64,000 nt of DNA from Planctomycetota bacterium (GTDB taxonomy: Bacteria > Planctomycetota > Phycisphaerae > Phycisphaerales > SM1A02), in the NCBI GenBank assembly GCA_022568135.1, contig JADFFQ010000007.1, positions 25,656 to 89,655 of the forward strand, given 5' to 3'. Below, in pieces: positions 24,378 through 32,455 of this stretch; within the stretch, counting starts at the first letter, position 1; the number at the start of each line of letters is the position of its first letter. The translations under genes and the position numbers were made by a program. A model generated the notes under the pieces. It made no database searches. It was not told the origin of the DNA and saw nothing but the letters and a program-made list of their open reading frames with translations.

Positions 24378-25227
24378 CTGCTGCCGAGTCGTCGTCCTGA
24401 TAAGTCTGGCGTTGCGATGCTGGGCGCAAGCCTGCCGGCGGGCCCGGTTGCTCGAATGTCTTGCCCGACCAGATCGCCAGCTTCTCCAGCCAGGTCCGGC
24501 GCCGCTGGTACGTCGGGTACAGGTACTCCCGTTGGCCCGCAAACGGTTTATCGACGGCGTTGTACCAACGCAGCCACGCTCGCGGATCGAGCCCAAAATT
24601 CTCTCCGGTCAGCGTCACCAGCGATTGCTGAGCGGCCAGATTGACCGATAGCTCCAGCGCATCCAGCGCCCCAACGAGGCCCTGAAAGACGCGATCCTGA
24701 GGATATTGTCCAAGCGCCACAGCGGCGGCGACACGGATGTCGGGCTGCTCGCCCTCGTCGCCCAGCGTTTGCAGCAGAGGCGAGACGACCGCCGGGTTGT
24801 GGATCCGCTGAAGGGCTTTGGCCGCCTCCCATCGAACCTGAAGCTCCTGCTCATCGCCAAGGCCGCCAGCAATGCGCGGGGCGTCCTCGGGCCCGCCATA
24901 GCGACCCAGCGCGCCTATCGACGCCGCCTTGACCAGCGGATCGCGCTCGTTCTCGACCCGGTCGCGATACATGGCTAGATATGCGTCCGCACCACCGAAC
25001 GAGGAATTTGCGATCAACACGGTGCCGCGGCGCCGATTGTCCGGGTCGTGCGGATCCACCATCAGCCTGACCGCCTTGTCAGCGTTGACCGGCATTATCG
25101 ACTCGCCCAGCGCGCTGAGATCCTGCCCCATCGTGCTACAGCCGATGACCACGCCCGCGGCCAACGCGCCCAAGCCACTCCATCCGCACCGCCTGGTAAC
25201 GCTATGCAATGTCCGCATGTCACTCAT
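24361..25227 (-). CDS. HEAT-repeat lipoprotein
   Basis: A 288-residue protein. The N-terminus has a hydrophobic run ending in VVIGCST, a likely lipobox with cysteine at about residue 30. HEAT-like helical repeats follow (about 90-210), for example DPLVKAASIGALGRYGGPEDA, ELQVRWEAAKALQRIHNP and DIRVAAAVALGQYP. The C-terminal part is aromatic and basic (YLYPTYQRRRTWLEKL). It is probably a scaffold on the periplasmic face of a membrane. The overlap with the dehydrogenase suggests co-expression, but a functional link is not evident. Confidence 0.75.
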   Translation of the reverse strand: MSDMRTLHSVTRRCGWSGLGALAAGVVIGCSTMGQDLSALGESIMPVNADKAVRLMVDPHDPDNRRRGTVLIANSSFGGADAYLAMYRDRVENERDPLVKAASIGALGRYGGPEDAPRIAGGLGDEQELQVRWEAAKALQRIHNPAVVSPLLQTLGDEGEQPDIRVAAAVALGQYPQDRVFQGLVGALDALELSVNLAAQQSLVTLTGENFGLDPRAWLRWYNAVDKPFAGQREYLYPTYQRRRTWLEKLAIWSGKTFEQPGPPAGLRPASQRQTYQDDDSAADETGG

Positions 25228-25402
25228 GGATGGCGTCTGCCCACATTAGAGCCGTTAGTGTAGAGGATCGGCATACCTACCGCGAACGCGCCAGCCGATG
25301 GGGAAGTGACCCGCGTCAGCGTCGGCATGCCCTGCATCTCATCAACTCGGCGAAGGAGCATCAATGCCCCCCTGCCAGGACTCTAGCGGTCCTGTACCGT
25401 AT

Positions 25403-25431
25403 CCGACAGCACCGTAGCGGGGTTGTATATT
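25403..25431 (+). promoter_or_regulatory. Candidate promoter of the MBL-fold gene
   Basis: CCGACA (25403-25408) and TATATT (25426-25431) are separated by 17 bp, with transcription expected near 25438, just before the ATG at 25451. Confidence 0.4.
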
Positions 25432-25450
25432 GGAACCGGAAATTGACCGG

Positions 25451-26098
25451 ATGCCCAGTCCTAGAATTACAACGTATGTGCTCGGTGAGTTTCAGACCAA
25501 CTGCTTTGTGGTCACGACACCCGACCAGACTGAGTGCTGGCTCGTCGATTGCGGCTTCGAACCCGCGGCAATGCTCGATGACGTTGTGCGGCGCGGGTTG
25601 AAACCGGTGGCTCTGCTGCTGACTCATACCCACCCGGACCACATCGCGGGCGTCGATGCGGCGCTGACTCGCTTTGGGCGGATACCCGTCTACGTGCACA
25701 ATGCGGAAGCGGGCCATTGTGCCGATCCGACGCTCAACCTCTCCGCGATGATGGGTATGCCGATCACCGTTACGGAACCCGACCATTACCTGGCCCACGG
25801 CGACACGCTGGATCTCAACGGCACGACCTGGCGAGTCGTGCATGCCCCCGGCCACAGCCCCGGCGGGGTGCTCTACGTCCACGACGAGTCAATGCAAGCG
25901 ATCGTCGGGGACACGCTATTTGCCGGCTCGATGGGGCGGATCGACTTTCCCAGTTCAGATCCCGACGCCTTCCGCCACACCATCCACGACGTGCTCATGA
26001 GCCTGCCGGACGAGATGACCATTTATCCCGGCCACGGGCCAAGCACCACCATCGGTCAGGAGAGACGAACCAATCCGTTCGTCATCAACGGGTTCTGA
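25451..26098 (+). CDS. Metallo-beta-lactamase fold hydrolase (glyoxalase II-like)
   Basis: A 215-residue protein. The metal site is complete: THTHPDHIAGVDAAL, HAPGHSPGGVLYV, VGDTLFAGSMGRIDFP and the final PGHGPSTTIGQERRTNPF. The order and the GDTLF segment match the small glyoxalase II-like group that hydrolyses thioesters such as S-lactoylglutathione. Whether glutathione is the substrate here is unknown. A start of MPSPRITTYVLGEFQTNCF fits the family. The zinc-ribbon gene follows on the same strand. Confidence 0.9.
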   Translation: MPSPRITTYVLGEFQTNCFVVTTPDQTECWLVDCGFEPAAMLDDVVRRGLKPVALLLTHTHPDHIAGVDAALTRFGRIPVYVHNAEAGHCADPTLNLSAMMGMPITVTEPDHYLAHGDTLDLNGTTWRVVHAPGHSPGGVLYVHDESMQAIVGDTLFAGSMGRIDFPSSDPDAFRHTIHDVLMSLPDEMTIYPGHGPSTTIGQERRTNPFVINGF

Positions 26099-26254
26099 TG
26101 GGACTTGCCCCAGGCCGGCCCCCGGCCGCTTGGATTCCTACTCGACTTATCCAGACCGCATATCCGCTCCACTTTCGCAGCGGTTCACTGCCGGCGTACT
26201 CAATCGCAGCCACGTTCAGCCGATACCCTCATGTCCGAGGAGAGGGGATCAGCA

Positions 26255-26767
26255 ATGCAATGTCCACAATGCTCGTCAACGATGCAAGGGTTTGAGTACG
26301 AGGGCGTGCCGATCCAGACCTGCGAATCGTGCGGTGGGGAGTTCATCGGCGGCGCCGAACTCGCGCACGTGGTCCGCACCCGCCAGGAGCAGTTCGACGT
26401 CGGGCTCAAGGACATGCTGGCCCAGCGCAAGCCGATCTTCGGCGTGCCGCAGCCCCAGACGAAGCGATTGCATTGCTGTCCCGGATGTGGAGAGCCGATG
26501 AACGTGCTCAACTACGGCGCCGATAGCGGAATCTACGTCGATCGATGTGAGGGCTGTGATAGCCTCTGGCTCGATCACGAGGAGCTTGAGAAGATCCAGG
26601 CGCTCATGGAACGCAGGACCGATGAGGCGCCGCAACAACTGCAGGCGATCGCTGACAAGCTTGAGCTTGCTCGGCGGGAGGCCGCCCAGAGCACCGCAGA
26701 CGCTTTCGCCGGTTCGCGGTTCGCCTTCGTCAATGCGCTGATCAACCGCCTGCTCGACGCTGCCTAG
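26255..26767 (+). CDS. Zinc-ribbon protein (zf-TFIIB type)
   Basis: A 170-residue protein. Two TFIIB-like zinc ribbons are visible: CPQC and CESC (about residues 3-30), and CPGC and CEGC (about 75-100), the second ending in the typical CEGCDSLWLDHEELEKI. A helical tail follows. AGGAGAGGGG just upstream supports the ATG at 26255; an ATG at 26231 in frame is an alternative. Proteins of this group are common in bacteria without an assigned role. Confidence 0.8.
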   Translation: MQCPQCSSTMQGFEYEGVPIQTCESCGGEFIGGAELAHVVRTRQEQFDVGLKDMLAQRKPIFGVPQPQTKRLHCCPGCGEPMNVLNYGADSGIYVDRCEGCDSLWLDHEELEKIQALMERRTDEAPQQLQAIADKLELARREAAQSTADAFAGSRFAFVNALINRLLDAA

Positions 26768-26809
26768 GCCAATTCCCCACCATTGGCGCCGGGCGTTGCG
26801 ACTCGCCGC

Positions 26810-28609
26810 TCAGTCGTAGGCCTCGAAACGCATCGAGTTGATCCAGTGATTCACCCGGCGATCAAGCACGGTCAGGGGAATGGCCCCGGCGCCAAGGATA
26901 AAGTCATGAAAGGCGCGAACGTCGAACTTCTCGCCAAGGGTTTGCTCCGCTTGCTCCCGAAGCGCTCGGATCTTCAGCTCGCCGATCTTGTATGCGCACG
27001 CCTGCCCAGGCCAACTGATGTAACGATCGATCTCAGTCTCGATATTCAACTGGGACAGGGCGGTGTTATCCAGCATAAACTGGATCGCCTGATCGCGTGA
27101 CCACCCGAAGGCGTGCATCCCGGGATCGACGACCAGCCGACACGCCCGCCACATCTCATAGAGCAATCGGCCGAAGTTGTCGTAGGGATCTTCGTACAGC
27201 CCCATCTCCAGTCCCAGCCGCTCGGCGTACAAGGCCCAGCCCTCGCCGAAGGCCGTGATGTACGCATCCTTTCTGAACTCCGGAAGACCCTCAAGCTCCT
27301 GAGCCAGGGCGCCTTGCAAATGGTGCCCCGGCACCGCTTCGTGCAACGCCAGCGGAATCATCTCGTATTTCGGCCGCTGATCGAGCCCATGGGTGTTGGC
27401 GTAGAACCACCCCGGCTCGGCATTGCGGATATCCCCGCGCTGGTAGTACGCGGTGGTCTGGTCGGGAGCCATAAAGTCCGGCACCGCCCGGACACCGTAA
27501 GGCAGCCGCGGCAGCGTCTTGAATAATTTGGGAAGCCCGGCATCGACCTGCTTGCAGATGTCACGATAGCCGGCCAGCAGATCTTCCGCCGTCGTGTGGT
27601 AGAAGCGGGAATCGGTTCTGAGGTATCCAACGAACTCCCTGAACAGCTCATCTTCCTCAACGTCGCCCAGGGCAGGAAACTTCGTCAAGAAGTCGCTCCC
27701 GCGGATGACCTTCATCATCTCGGCACGGATGCGCCCCACCTCGCTCAAGCCCAACTCGTGAATCTCGCGCGGCGTCATGTCCGTCGTGGTCATCACGCGC
27801 AGCTGATAGGCGTAATACGCTTCCCCATCAGGCAGATCGATTGCGGCGATCGTCCGGCGACAGGCCGGCACGTATTCCTCGGCTACAAATTGGCCGAGCT
27901 GACGCATCGCTGTCAGCACAGCAGGGAACGCCTGATCGTCGAAGCGACGTCGCAGCTCCTGCTGCTGTTGCTCGGTGATGAACTGGGGCATCCGATCAAA
28001 CGGGGCCGCCAAATCGACAAGGCCGCGGACGACAATCGTCTTGATCTGCTGAGGCACAGCGAGCATGGTGACCTGCGGAGGGGTGCGGCCTTCTTCGAGG
28101 CCCACACGAAGCAGCTTGATTGTGCTGCTCGCTACCTGCGGCACTTGTTCGAGGCGCTTCAGGTAGTTCGCGTAATCCTCATAGCTGTTGAAACGAACCC
28201 GCTCAGCCATCTGGGGAATCTTCTGCTGCGGACCGAACCGCCGCCCGATCGGGGCGAGAAACATACGGAAGCGGAAACCTTCGATCGCGTTGGTCAGTTG
28301 AAGTTCGAACAATTCATAGTTGAGCTGATCGTCGCCGTTCATCCCGCGGGCGTCGATCGCGTGCAGGCGATCCAGGAAAGCCTTGGTTTGAACATGTCGG
28401 CGTTCGATCGCTTCGAGGCTGTGGTCGGTGATCCGATCGGCGCGAGAGTAGTCGCCCCGGGCCATGGCCCTCTCCGGGAACTGCTCCATCTGCCAGTCGA
28501 ACCGCTCCTGAAACAATCTGTGCAACTGCTCGGCTTCCTCCTGGGCCGAGGCCCGACAGACCACCACGAGACTGATGAGCAACGATACGAGGGTGCTTGG
28601 TATACGCAT
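26810..28609 (-). CDS. Secreted DUF885 protein, metallopeptidase-like
   Basis: A protein of about 599 residues. A signal peptide (MRIPSTLVSLLISLVVVCRASA) is followed by a helical DUF885 fold. The metal-binding motif HEAVPGHHLQGALAQ and the downstream glutamate in TAFGEGWALYAERLGLEMG are conserved. DUF885 proteins resemble M32-type carboxypeptidases and are thought to be peptidases exported from the cell. The C-terminal LGAGAIPLTVLDRRVNHWI is also typical. The start is taken at the second ATG, giving a clean signal peptide; the first ATG is at 28627. Confidence 0.87.
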   Translation of the reverse strand: MRIPSTLVSLLISLVVVCRASAQEEAEQLHRLFQERFDWQMEQFPERAMARGDYSRADRITDHSLEAIERRHVQTKAFLDRLHAIDARGMNGDDQLNYELFELQLTNAIEGFRFRMFLAPIGRRFGPQQKIPQMAERVRFNSYEDYANYLKRLEQVPQVASSTIKLLRVGLEEGRTPPQVTMLAVPQQIKTIVVRGLVDLAAPFDRMPQFITEQQQQELRRRFDDQAFPAVLTAMRQLGQFVAEEYVPACRRTIAAIDLPDGEAYYAYQLRVMTTTDMTPREIHELGLSEVGRIRAEMMKVIRGSDFLTKFPALGDVEEDELFREFVGYLRTDSRFYHTTAEDLLAGYRDICKQVDAGLPKLFKTLPRLPYGVRAVPDFMAPDQTTAYYQRGDIRNAEPGWFYANTHGLDQRPKYEMIPLALHEAVPGHHLQGALAQELEGLPEFRKDAYITAFGEGWALYAERLGLEMGLYEDPYDNFGRLLYEMWRACRLVVDPGMHAFGWSRDQAIQFMLDNTALSQLNIETEIDRYISWPGQACAYKIGELKIRALREQAEQTLGEKFDVRAFHDFILGAGAIPLTVLDRRVNHWINSMRFEAYD

Positions 28610-28724
28610 ACCGTTAGGATATCGCACATCGGCCGCCTGTTGTGCCCAGGGGGCAAAGCAATGACCATGCCATGGACCCCCCCGACACGGCCGGGCTCCC
28701 CCGGAGGTGCATGAGCAGGCTCAC

Positions 28725-28765
28725 AGCGAGCCGGGTCCCGATTTCATCGGGACCGGCCCGGTGGA
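28725..28765 (+). repeat. Dispersed repeat H3 (copy 2) with an inner H4 hairpin
   Basis: AGCGAGCCGGG (28725-28735) and CCGGCCCGGTGGA (28753-28765) match the ends of the H3 family. The centre is a perfect 9-bp hairpin, GGTCCCGAT/ATCGGGACC (28734-28754), whose core TCCCGAT/ATCGGGA recurs at 29365-29381. The rest of the gap 28610-28808 holds no gene. Confidence 0.6.
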
Positions 28766-28808
28766 CCTCCACATACCCCACGTTTCCGCCCCCCACGAAA
28801 ACAAAGAG

Positions 28809-28838
28809 AAAGCCCAGGGAAAGCGTTCCCTGGGCTTT
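28809..28838 (-). terminator. Strong hairpin terminator, probably bidirectional
   Basis: A perfect 13-bp stem, AAAGCCCAGGGAA (28809-28821) and TTCCCTGGGCTTT (28826-28838), with an AGCG loop. On the minus strand it lies just after the dockerin gene and is followed by a T-rich stretch. Confidence 0.75.
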
Positions 28839-28846
28839 ACCTCGTG

Positions 28847-28874
28847 ACTCATCACTGATCACTCATCGCTCATG
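28847..28874 (+). repeat. Degenerate heptamer array, four units
   Basis: Units ACTCATC, ACTGATC, ACTCATC and GCTCATG run in phase. The TGA stop of the dockerin gene (complement of 28870-28872) lies inside the last unit. Confidence 0.6.
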
Positions 28875-29406
28875 GCGGGCCGAAGCACGTACCGCAGGGG
28901 TTGCCGCCGGCGACCGAGCACCACTCGGCCAGCAGCTTCGCCAGGTCGAACGCGTCGACGCACCCATCCGGCACCATGGCCGCACCGGAGATGTCCGCGA
29001 TGGCGAGATTCGCCGGCGAGCAGTTCTCGCAAGGCGGGCTCGGCGGGTTCGGGTCGCCGGCACCAGAACACCACGCCCCGAGCATGGCCCCGAGGTCAAA
29101 CGCGTCAACGCATCCATCGGGCACACCAAGTGGGCCGGTGATGTCGGCCACGGAGACGGCGACAATCTCAAAAGGCAAGTTCTCGATACTCTCAACCTCA
29201 CCAACACAAATTGGTCTACCACAAAGAGTAAAAGTAGGATCATAAATAGCTATATCAGAAAAACCAACACTAAATGCATTGGGTCCTGGTACTGGCCTGC
29301 TCCCCAAAAACTGATCCAGGTGTTGTGAGAGTCCCGATGACCCCCGGGGCGGGCCGGGGTGGCATCCCGATTGAATCGGGACCCCGCCCGTGACCCATTG
29401 GAACAC
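28870..29406 (-). CDS. GC-type dockerin-containing protein, probably a truncated remnant
   Basis: The C-terminal half has two dockerin-like repeats, VADITGPLGVPDGCVDAFDL and IADISGAAMVPDGCVDAFDL, each followed by an L-A/G-x-WCS segment, then GNPCGTCFGPP. This is the GC-type dockerin anchor used by secreted planctomycete proteins. The N-terminal 30 residues are encoded by a hairpin repeat (29365-29381) and have no signal peptide, so the original start appears lost. The segment at 29160-29300 is clearly AT-richer than its surroundings. The stop codon lies in a heptamer array. Treat this as the 3' remnant of a larger surface protein. Confidence 0.5.
   Translation of the reverse strand: MFQWVTGGVPIQSGCHPGPPRGSSGLSQHLDQFLGSRPVPGPNAFSVGFSDIAIYDPTFTLCGRPICVGEVESIENLPFEIVAVSVADITGPLGVPDGCVDAFDLGAMLGAWCSGAGDPNPPSPPCENCSPANLAIADISGAAMVPDGCVDAFDLAKLLAEWCSVAGGNPCGTCFGPP
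29365..29381 (+). repeat. H4 hairpin (TCCCGAT/ATCGGGA)
   Basis: A 7-bp stem with a TGA loop inside the 5' end of the dockerin ORF. It shares its core with the hairpin at 28734-28754 on the other side of the same gene. Confidence 0.6.
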
Positions 29407-29468
29407 GGATCGTCTGGCCGGTCAAGGGAAAAATGGCGATAATCGCGGGCCGAGATGACAAAGCAATG

Positions 29469-29493
29469 CCCCGGCAGAGCCGGGGGCTATGGG
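29469..29493 (+). repeat. Dispersed hairpin repeat H1 (copy 2)
   Basis: Stem CCCCGGC/GCCGGGG with an AGA loop (29469-29485), followed by CTATGGG. Confidence 0.65.
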
Positions 29494-29539
29494 ATTGGGT
29501 GGGCGGATTGTTCGGCGACGAGCATCGTTGGCGCCGACG

Positions 29540-29570
29540 AAAAGACCGCGACCACCGGTCGCGGCTTTAT
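29540..29570. repeat. Dispersed hairpin repeat H2 (copy 2), terminator-like
   Basis: A perfect 8-bp stem, CCGCGACC (29546-29553) and GGTCGCGG (29557-29564), has a run of A before it and CTTTAT after it, so it could act as a terminator on either strand. The copy at 21537-21564 is inverted. Confidence 0.65.
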
Positions 29571-29667
29571 GGATGAGGCAAACGACGCGCCCGGCGGGTC
29601 AATCCCCCGGCGGAGAGAACCGGGAGCGACCGCGCGGCCTGGCGGCCACGGATAAACACCAAAGAAT

Positions 29668-29693
29668 CCCCCGGCGGAGCCGGGGGCTATGGG
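29668..29693 (+). repeat. Dispersed hairpin repeat H1 (copy 3)
   Basis: Stem CCCCCGGC/GCCGGGGG with a GGA loop (29668-29686), followed by CTATGGG and then directly by the stop codon of the EF-G-like gene. A degenerate copy lies near 29603-29626. The gap 29407-29694 contains only these repeats. Confidence 0.65.
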
Positions 29694-29694
29694 G

Positions 29695-31752
29695 TCATTC
29701 GTCATCTTGTTTTGGTTTGTACGCCTTGACGACGTCGGCCTGGATGTTCGGCGGGGTCCGCTCGTCGTGTGAGTATTCCATCGTGTACGAACCGGCGCCG
29801 CCGGTGATCGACTTGAGTTGGCTGGAATAGCTCATCACTTCGGCCAGCGGGGCTTCGGCTGTGATGACGGCCAGGTTGCCCGGGAGCATGTCTGTGCCTT
29901 GGATGCGCCCGCGCCGGCCGGAGATGTCCGAGGAGATGTCGCCGATCATTTCCAAAGGCACGGTGATCTCCATTGAAACGTACGGTTCCAGCAGCACGGG
30001 CTTGGCCTTGAGCACGCCGTCGATGAAGGCTTTGCGACCGGCGGTGAAGAACGCGATCTCCTTGGAATCGACGGGGTGATGCTTGCCGTCGTGGACGGTC
30101 ACCTTGATGTTGTGCATGCGGCAGCCAGCCACGGCGCCTTCACTCATGACCCGGCGGATACCCTTCTCGATCGCGGGCATGAACTGCTTGGGGATGGACC
30201 CGCCGAACGTCTTGTCGATGAACAACAAGCCGTCATCAACGCCCTCTTCATCGCGGCCAAACGGCTCAACGCGCAGGAAGACCTCGCCGAACTGGCCGGC
30301 CCCACCGGTTTGTTTCTTGTGGCGGTGATGCCCCTCGGCGAGGGCGGTGATCGTCTCCTTGTAGGCAACCTTGGGCGGGCGGGTCTCGACCTCGACGCCG
30401 TAGCGATCCTTCAGCAGCCGCAGCTTCACTCGCAGATGCTGTTCGCCCAATCCGCGCATGACGGTTTCGCCCGTCGTCTGAACGCGGTCGATGACGAGGG
30501 TCGGGTCCTCGGCGACGAGCCTGCTCAGCGCTTCGGCCAGCTTGGTTTCGGTGCCCGTGGTCGTACCTTGGACCGCAAGACCATACATCGGCTTGGGAAG
30601 CCCCGGGCAGCGCAACCGCAGATCATCACCAAGGTCGCCTGAATGGAGGATGCTGTTGAAATTGATCTCGTCGATCTTGGCGACCGCGCCGATATCACCG
30701 GCAATGATCTTGTCCGTCTCGGCATGGGTCTTCCCTTGGAGCTTGAACACGTGGGCGATGCGCAGCACTCTGCGGTGACCGTCCACCTGAGGTTGACTGT
30801 CCGGCCCGATCGTCCCCTGGTGAACCCGAAAGACGCACAGTTTGCCAACGTAAGGGTCGGACGATACGCGGAAGACGTGGGCAATCGGGGGCTTACCGGC
30901 ATCGGGCTGCGGTTCGGTCGATTGCTCTTCGCTATTGCGGGTGTAATCGAGCGTCCGTGGGTTGCCCTGGGTCGGATTGGGACAAAGCTCGGCGATGATC
31001 TTCATCAACTCGCTCACGCCGACGCCCTCACGGGCCGAGGTGAAGCAGAGGGGAATCAAATGTCCCTGGCGCAGCGCCGCATTGAAGGCGCCACGGAGCT
31101 CTTCGGCAGCCACTTCGCCCTGCTCGAGATACTGCTCCATGAGTTTCTCGTCGGTCTCGACGACTTGATCGACGATCGCCGTGTGGAAGTCCGCCACGTC
31201 GCCCAGGTCACTGTCGCCGCCATCGCCTGTAAAGCAATCGATCACGGCCTTGCCACCGTCGGCTGGCAGGTTCAGCGGTCGGCAGGCGCTGCCGAACGAT
31301 TCCTGCAGCGCTTCAAGCAGGTCGGACAAGCCTGACGGGTGGTCGATTTTGTTGATGACGATCATGCGAGGCAGGTGATGCTCGTGAGCCGCCTTCATCA
31401 TTCTGCGCGTCACGGTCTCGATGCCCGCGTCGGCGTCGATCACCACGACAACCGTTTCCACCGCCGGCAACACGCTTAGCGATCGGCCAAGGAAATCGGA
31501 CGTTCCGGGGGTATCGACAAGGTTGATGTGGGCGTCTTGGAAATCGAAATGCACCAATGCGCTGTCCAAGCTGTGGCCGAGCTCCTTCTCCAGGTCATCG
31601 AAATCACAGACAGTGTTGCCGTCTTCGACCCGCCCCACCCGGCCGATCACGCCGGCATTGTGCAGCATCGCCTCGACGAGCGTGGTCTTTCCGCTACCCG
31701 CGGCGCCGACCAGGGCGAGATTGCGAATCGCCTCGGTGCTGTAGCTGGGCAT
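29695..31752 (-). CDS. EF-G-like GTPase (divergent elongation factor G paralogue)
   Basis: A 685-residue protein with the EF-G domain order: GTPase domain (1-270), domain II (about 290-380), domain III, IV and V (to about 670). The P-loop reads ALVGAAGSGKTTLVEAML instead of the AHIDAGKTT of true EF-G; NLVDTPGTSDF and the NKID motif are present. Domain IV keeps GGAGQFGEVFLRVEP, and IEKGIRRVMSEGAVAG is family-typical. It belongs to the EF-G-like group found beside a canonical EF-G, with an unsettled role in translation. GAGGAGG lies seven to eight bases before the ATG. Confidence 0.88.
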   Translation of the reverse strand: MPSYSTEAIRNLALVGAAGSGKTTLVEAMLHNAGVIGRVGRVEDGNTVCDFDDLEKELGHSLDSALVHFDFQDAHINLVDTPGTSDFLGRSLSVLPAVETVVVVIDADAGIETVTRRMMKAAHEHHLPRMIVINKIDHPSGLSDLLEALQESFGSACRPLNLPADGGKAVIDCFTGDGGDSDLGDVADFHTAIVDQVVETDEKLMEQYLEQGEVAAEELRGAFNAALRQGHLIPLCFTSAREGVGVSELMKIIAELCPNPTQGNPRTLDYTRNSEEQSTEPQPDAGKPPIAHVFRVSSDPYVGKLCVFRVHQGTIGPDSQPQVDGHRRVLRIAHVFKLQGKTHAETDKIIAGDIGAVAKIDEINFNSILHSGDLGDDLRLRCPGLPKPMYGLAVQGTTTGTETKLAEALSRLVAEDPTLVIDRVQTTGETVMRGLGEQHLRVKLRLLKDRYGVEVETRPPKVAYKETITALAEGHHRHKKQTGGAGQFGEVFLRVEPFGRDEEGVDDGLLFIDKTFGGSIPKQFMPAIEKGIRRVMSEGAVAGCRMHNIKVTVHDGKHHPVDSKEIAFFTAGRKAFIDGVLKAKPVLLEPYVSMEITVPLEMIGDISSDISGRRGRIQGTDMLPGNLAVITAEAPLAEVMSYSSQLKSITGGAGSYTMEYSHDERTPPNIQADVVKAYKPKQDDE

Positions 31753-31909
31753 GGGCGGACCTCCTCAAACGCAGCCGGGCCGGCAACGGCCGCAAGCTGG
31801 ACACTTCAGGCGAATCATACCGCGGCGCCTCCGGTGGTGCCCGGCGGCCTCGCGGTCGGCCGAGCCGACCCATACCACACGGCTACACTGCAATTGAGGA
31901 CACCCCCGG

Positions 31910-32401
31910 ATGCACCAGCCGCGCTTCCACATCGTGCTGCTCAATCCCCAGATCCCGAACAATACGGGCAACATCGGCCGGACCGCCGCGGCCACCGGCT
32001 GCCGGCTGCACATCGTGCACCCCCTGGGCTTCGACATGTCTGAGAAGGCCTGCCGCCGCGCGGGGCTCGACTACTGGCACCTGGTCGATTGCTTCGAGCA
32101 TGAGAGTTGGGAGGCGTTCTTGGAAAGCGAGCGGCCGAAGCGCCTCTGGCTCTATACGACGAAATCAACTCGGCCGCACTGGGAAGCCGAATTCCGCACC
32201 GGTGATTATCTGTTGTTTGGCCAGGAGACCGCCGGTGTGCCGGACCATATCCACACCTGGGCCGAGCAGACGTTCGGGCCGCAACATCGCATCACGTTGC
32301 CGATGGCTCCCGGGGCCCGGAGTCTGAACCTCGCCACCGTCGTCTGCGCCGCGGTCTACGAAGCCCTGCGACAGACGGGCGCATCGCCAGATGGTTCCTG
32401 A
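31910..32401 (+). CDS. trmL: tRNA (cytidine(34)-2'-O)-methyltransferase
   Basis: A 163-residue SPOUT methyltransferase acting on the wobble position of tRNA-Leu. Motifs: FHIVLLNPQIPNNTGNIGRTAAATGCRLHIVHPLGF with the substrate-binding asparagines and arginine, LLFGQETAGVPDHI, and the knotted LPMAPGARSLNLATVVCAAVYEALRQTG. It is the standard TrmL length. The gene is divergent from the EF-G-like gene and convergent with glyA. Confidence 0.92.
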   Translation: MHQPRFHIVLLNPQIPNNTGNIGRTAAATGCRLHIVHPLGFDMSEKACRRAGLDYWHLVDCFEHESWEAFLESERPKRLWLYTTKSTRPHWEAEFRTGDYLLFGQETAGVPDHIHTWAEQTFGPQHRITLPMAPGARSLNLATVVCAAVYEALRQTGASPDGS

Positions 32402-32455
32402 AGGCTGCATTGAGGATGTTCGCGCCAGTCCCGGCTAGTGAAGACCGCGGGCGCG

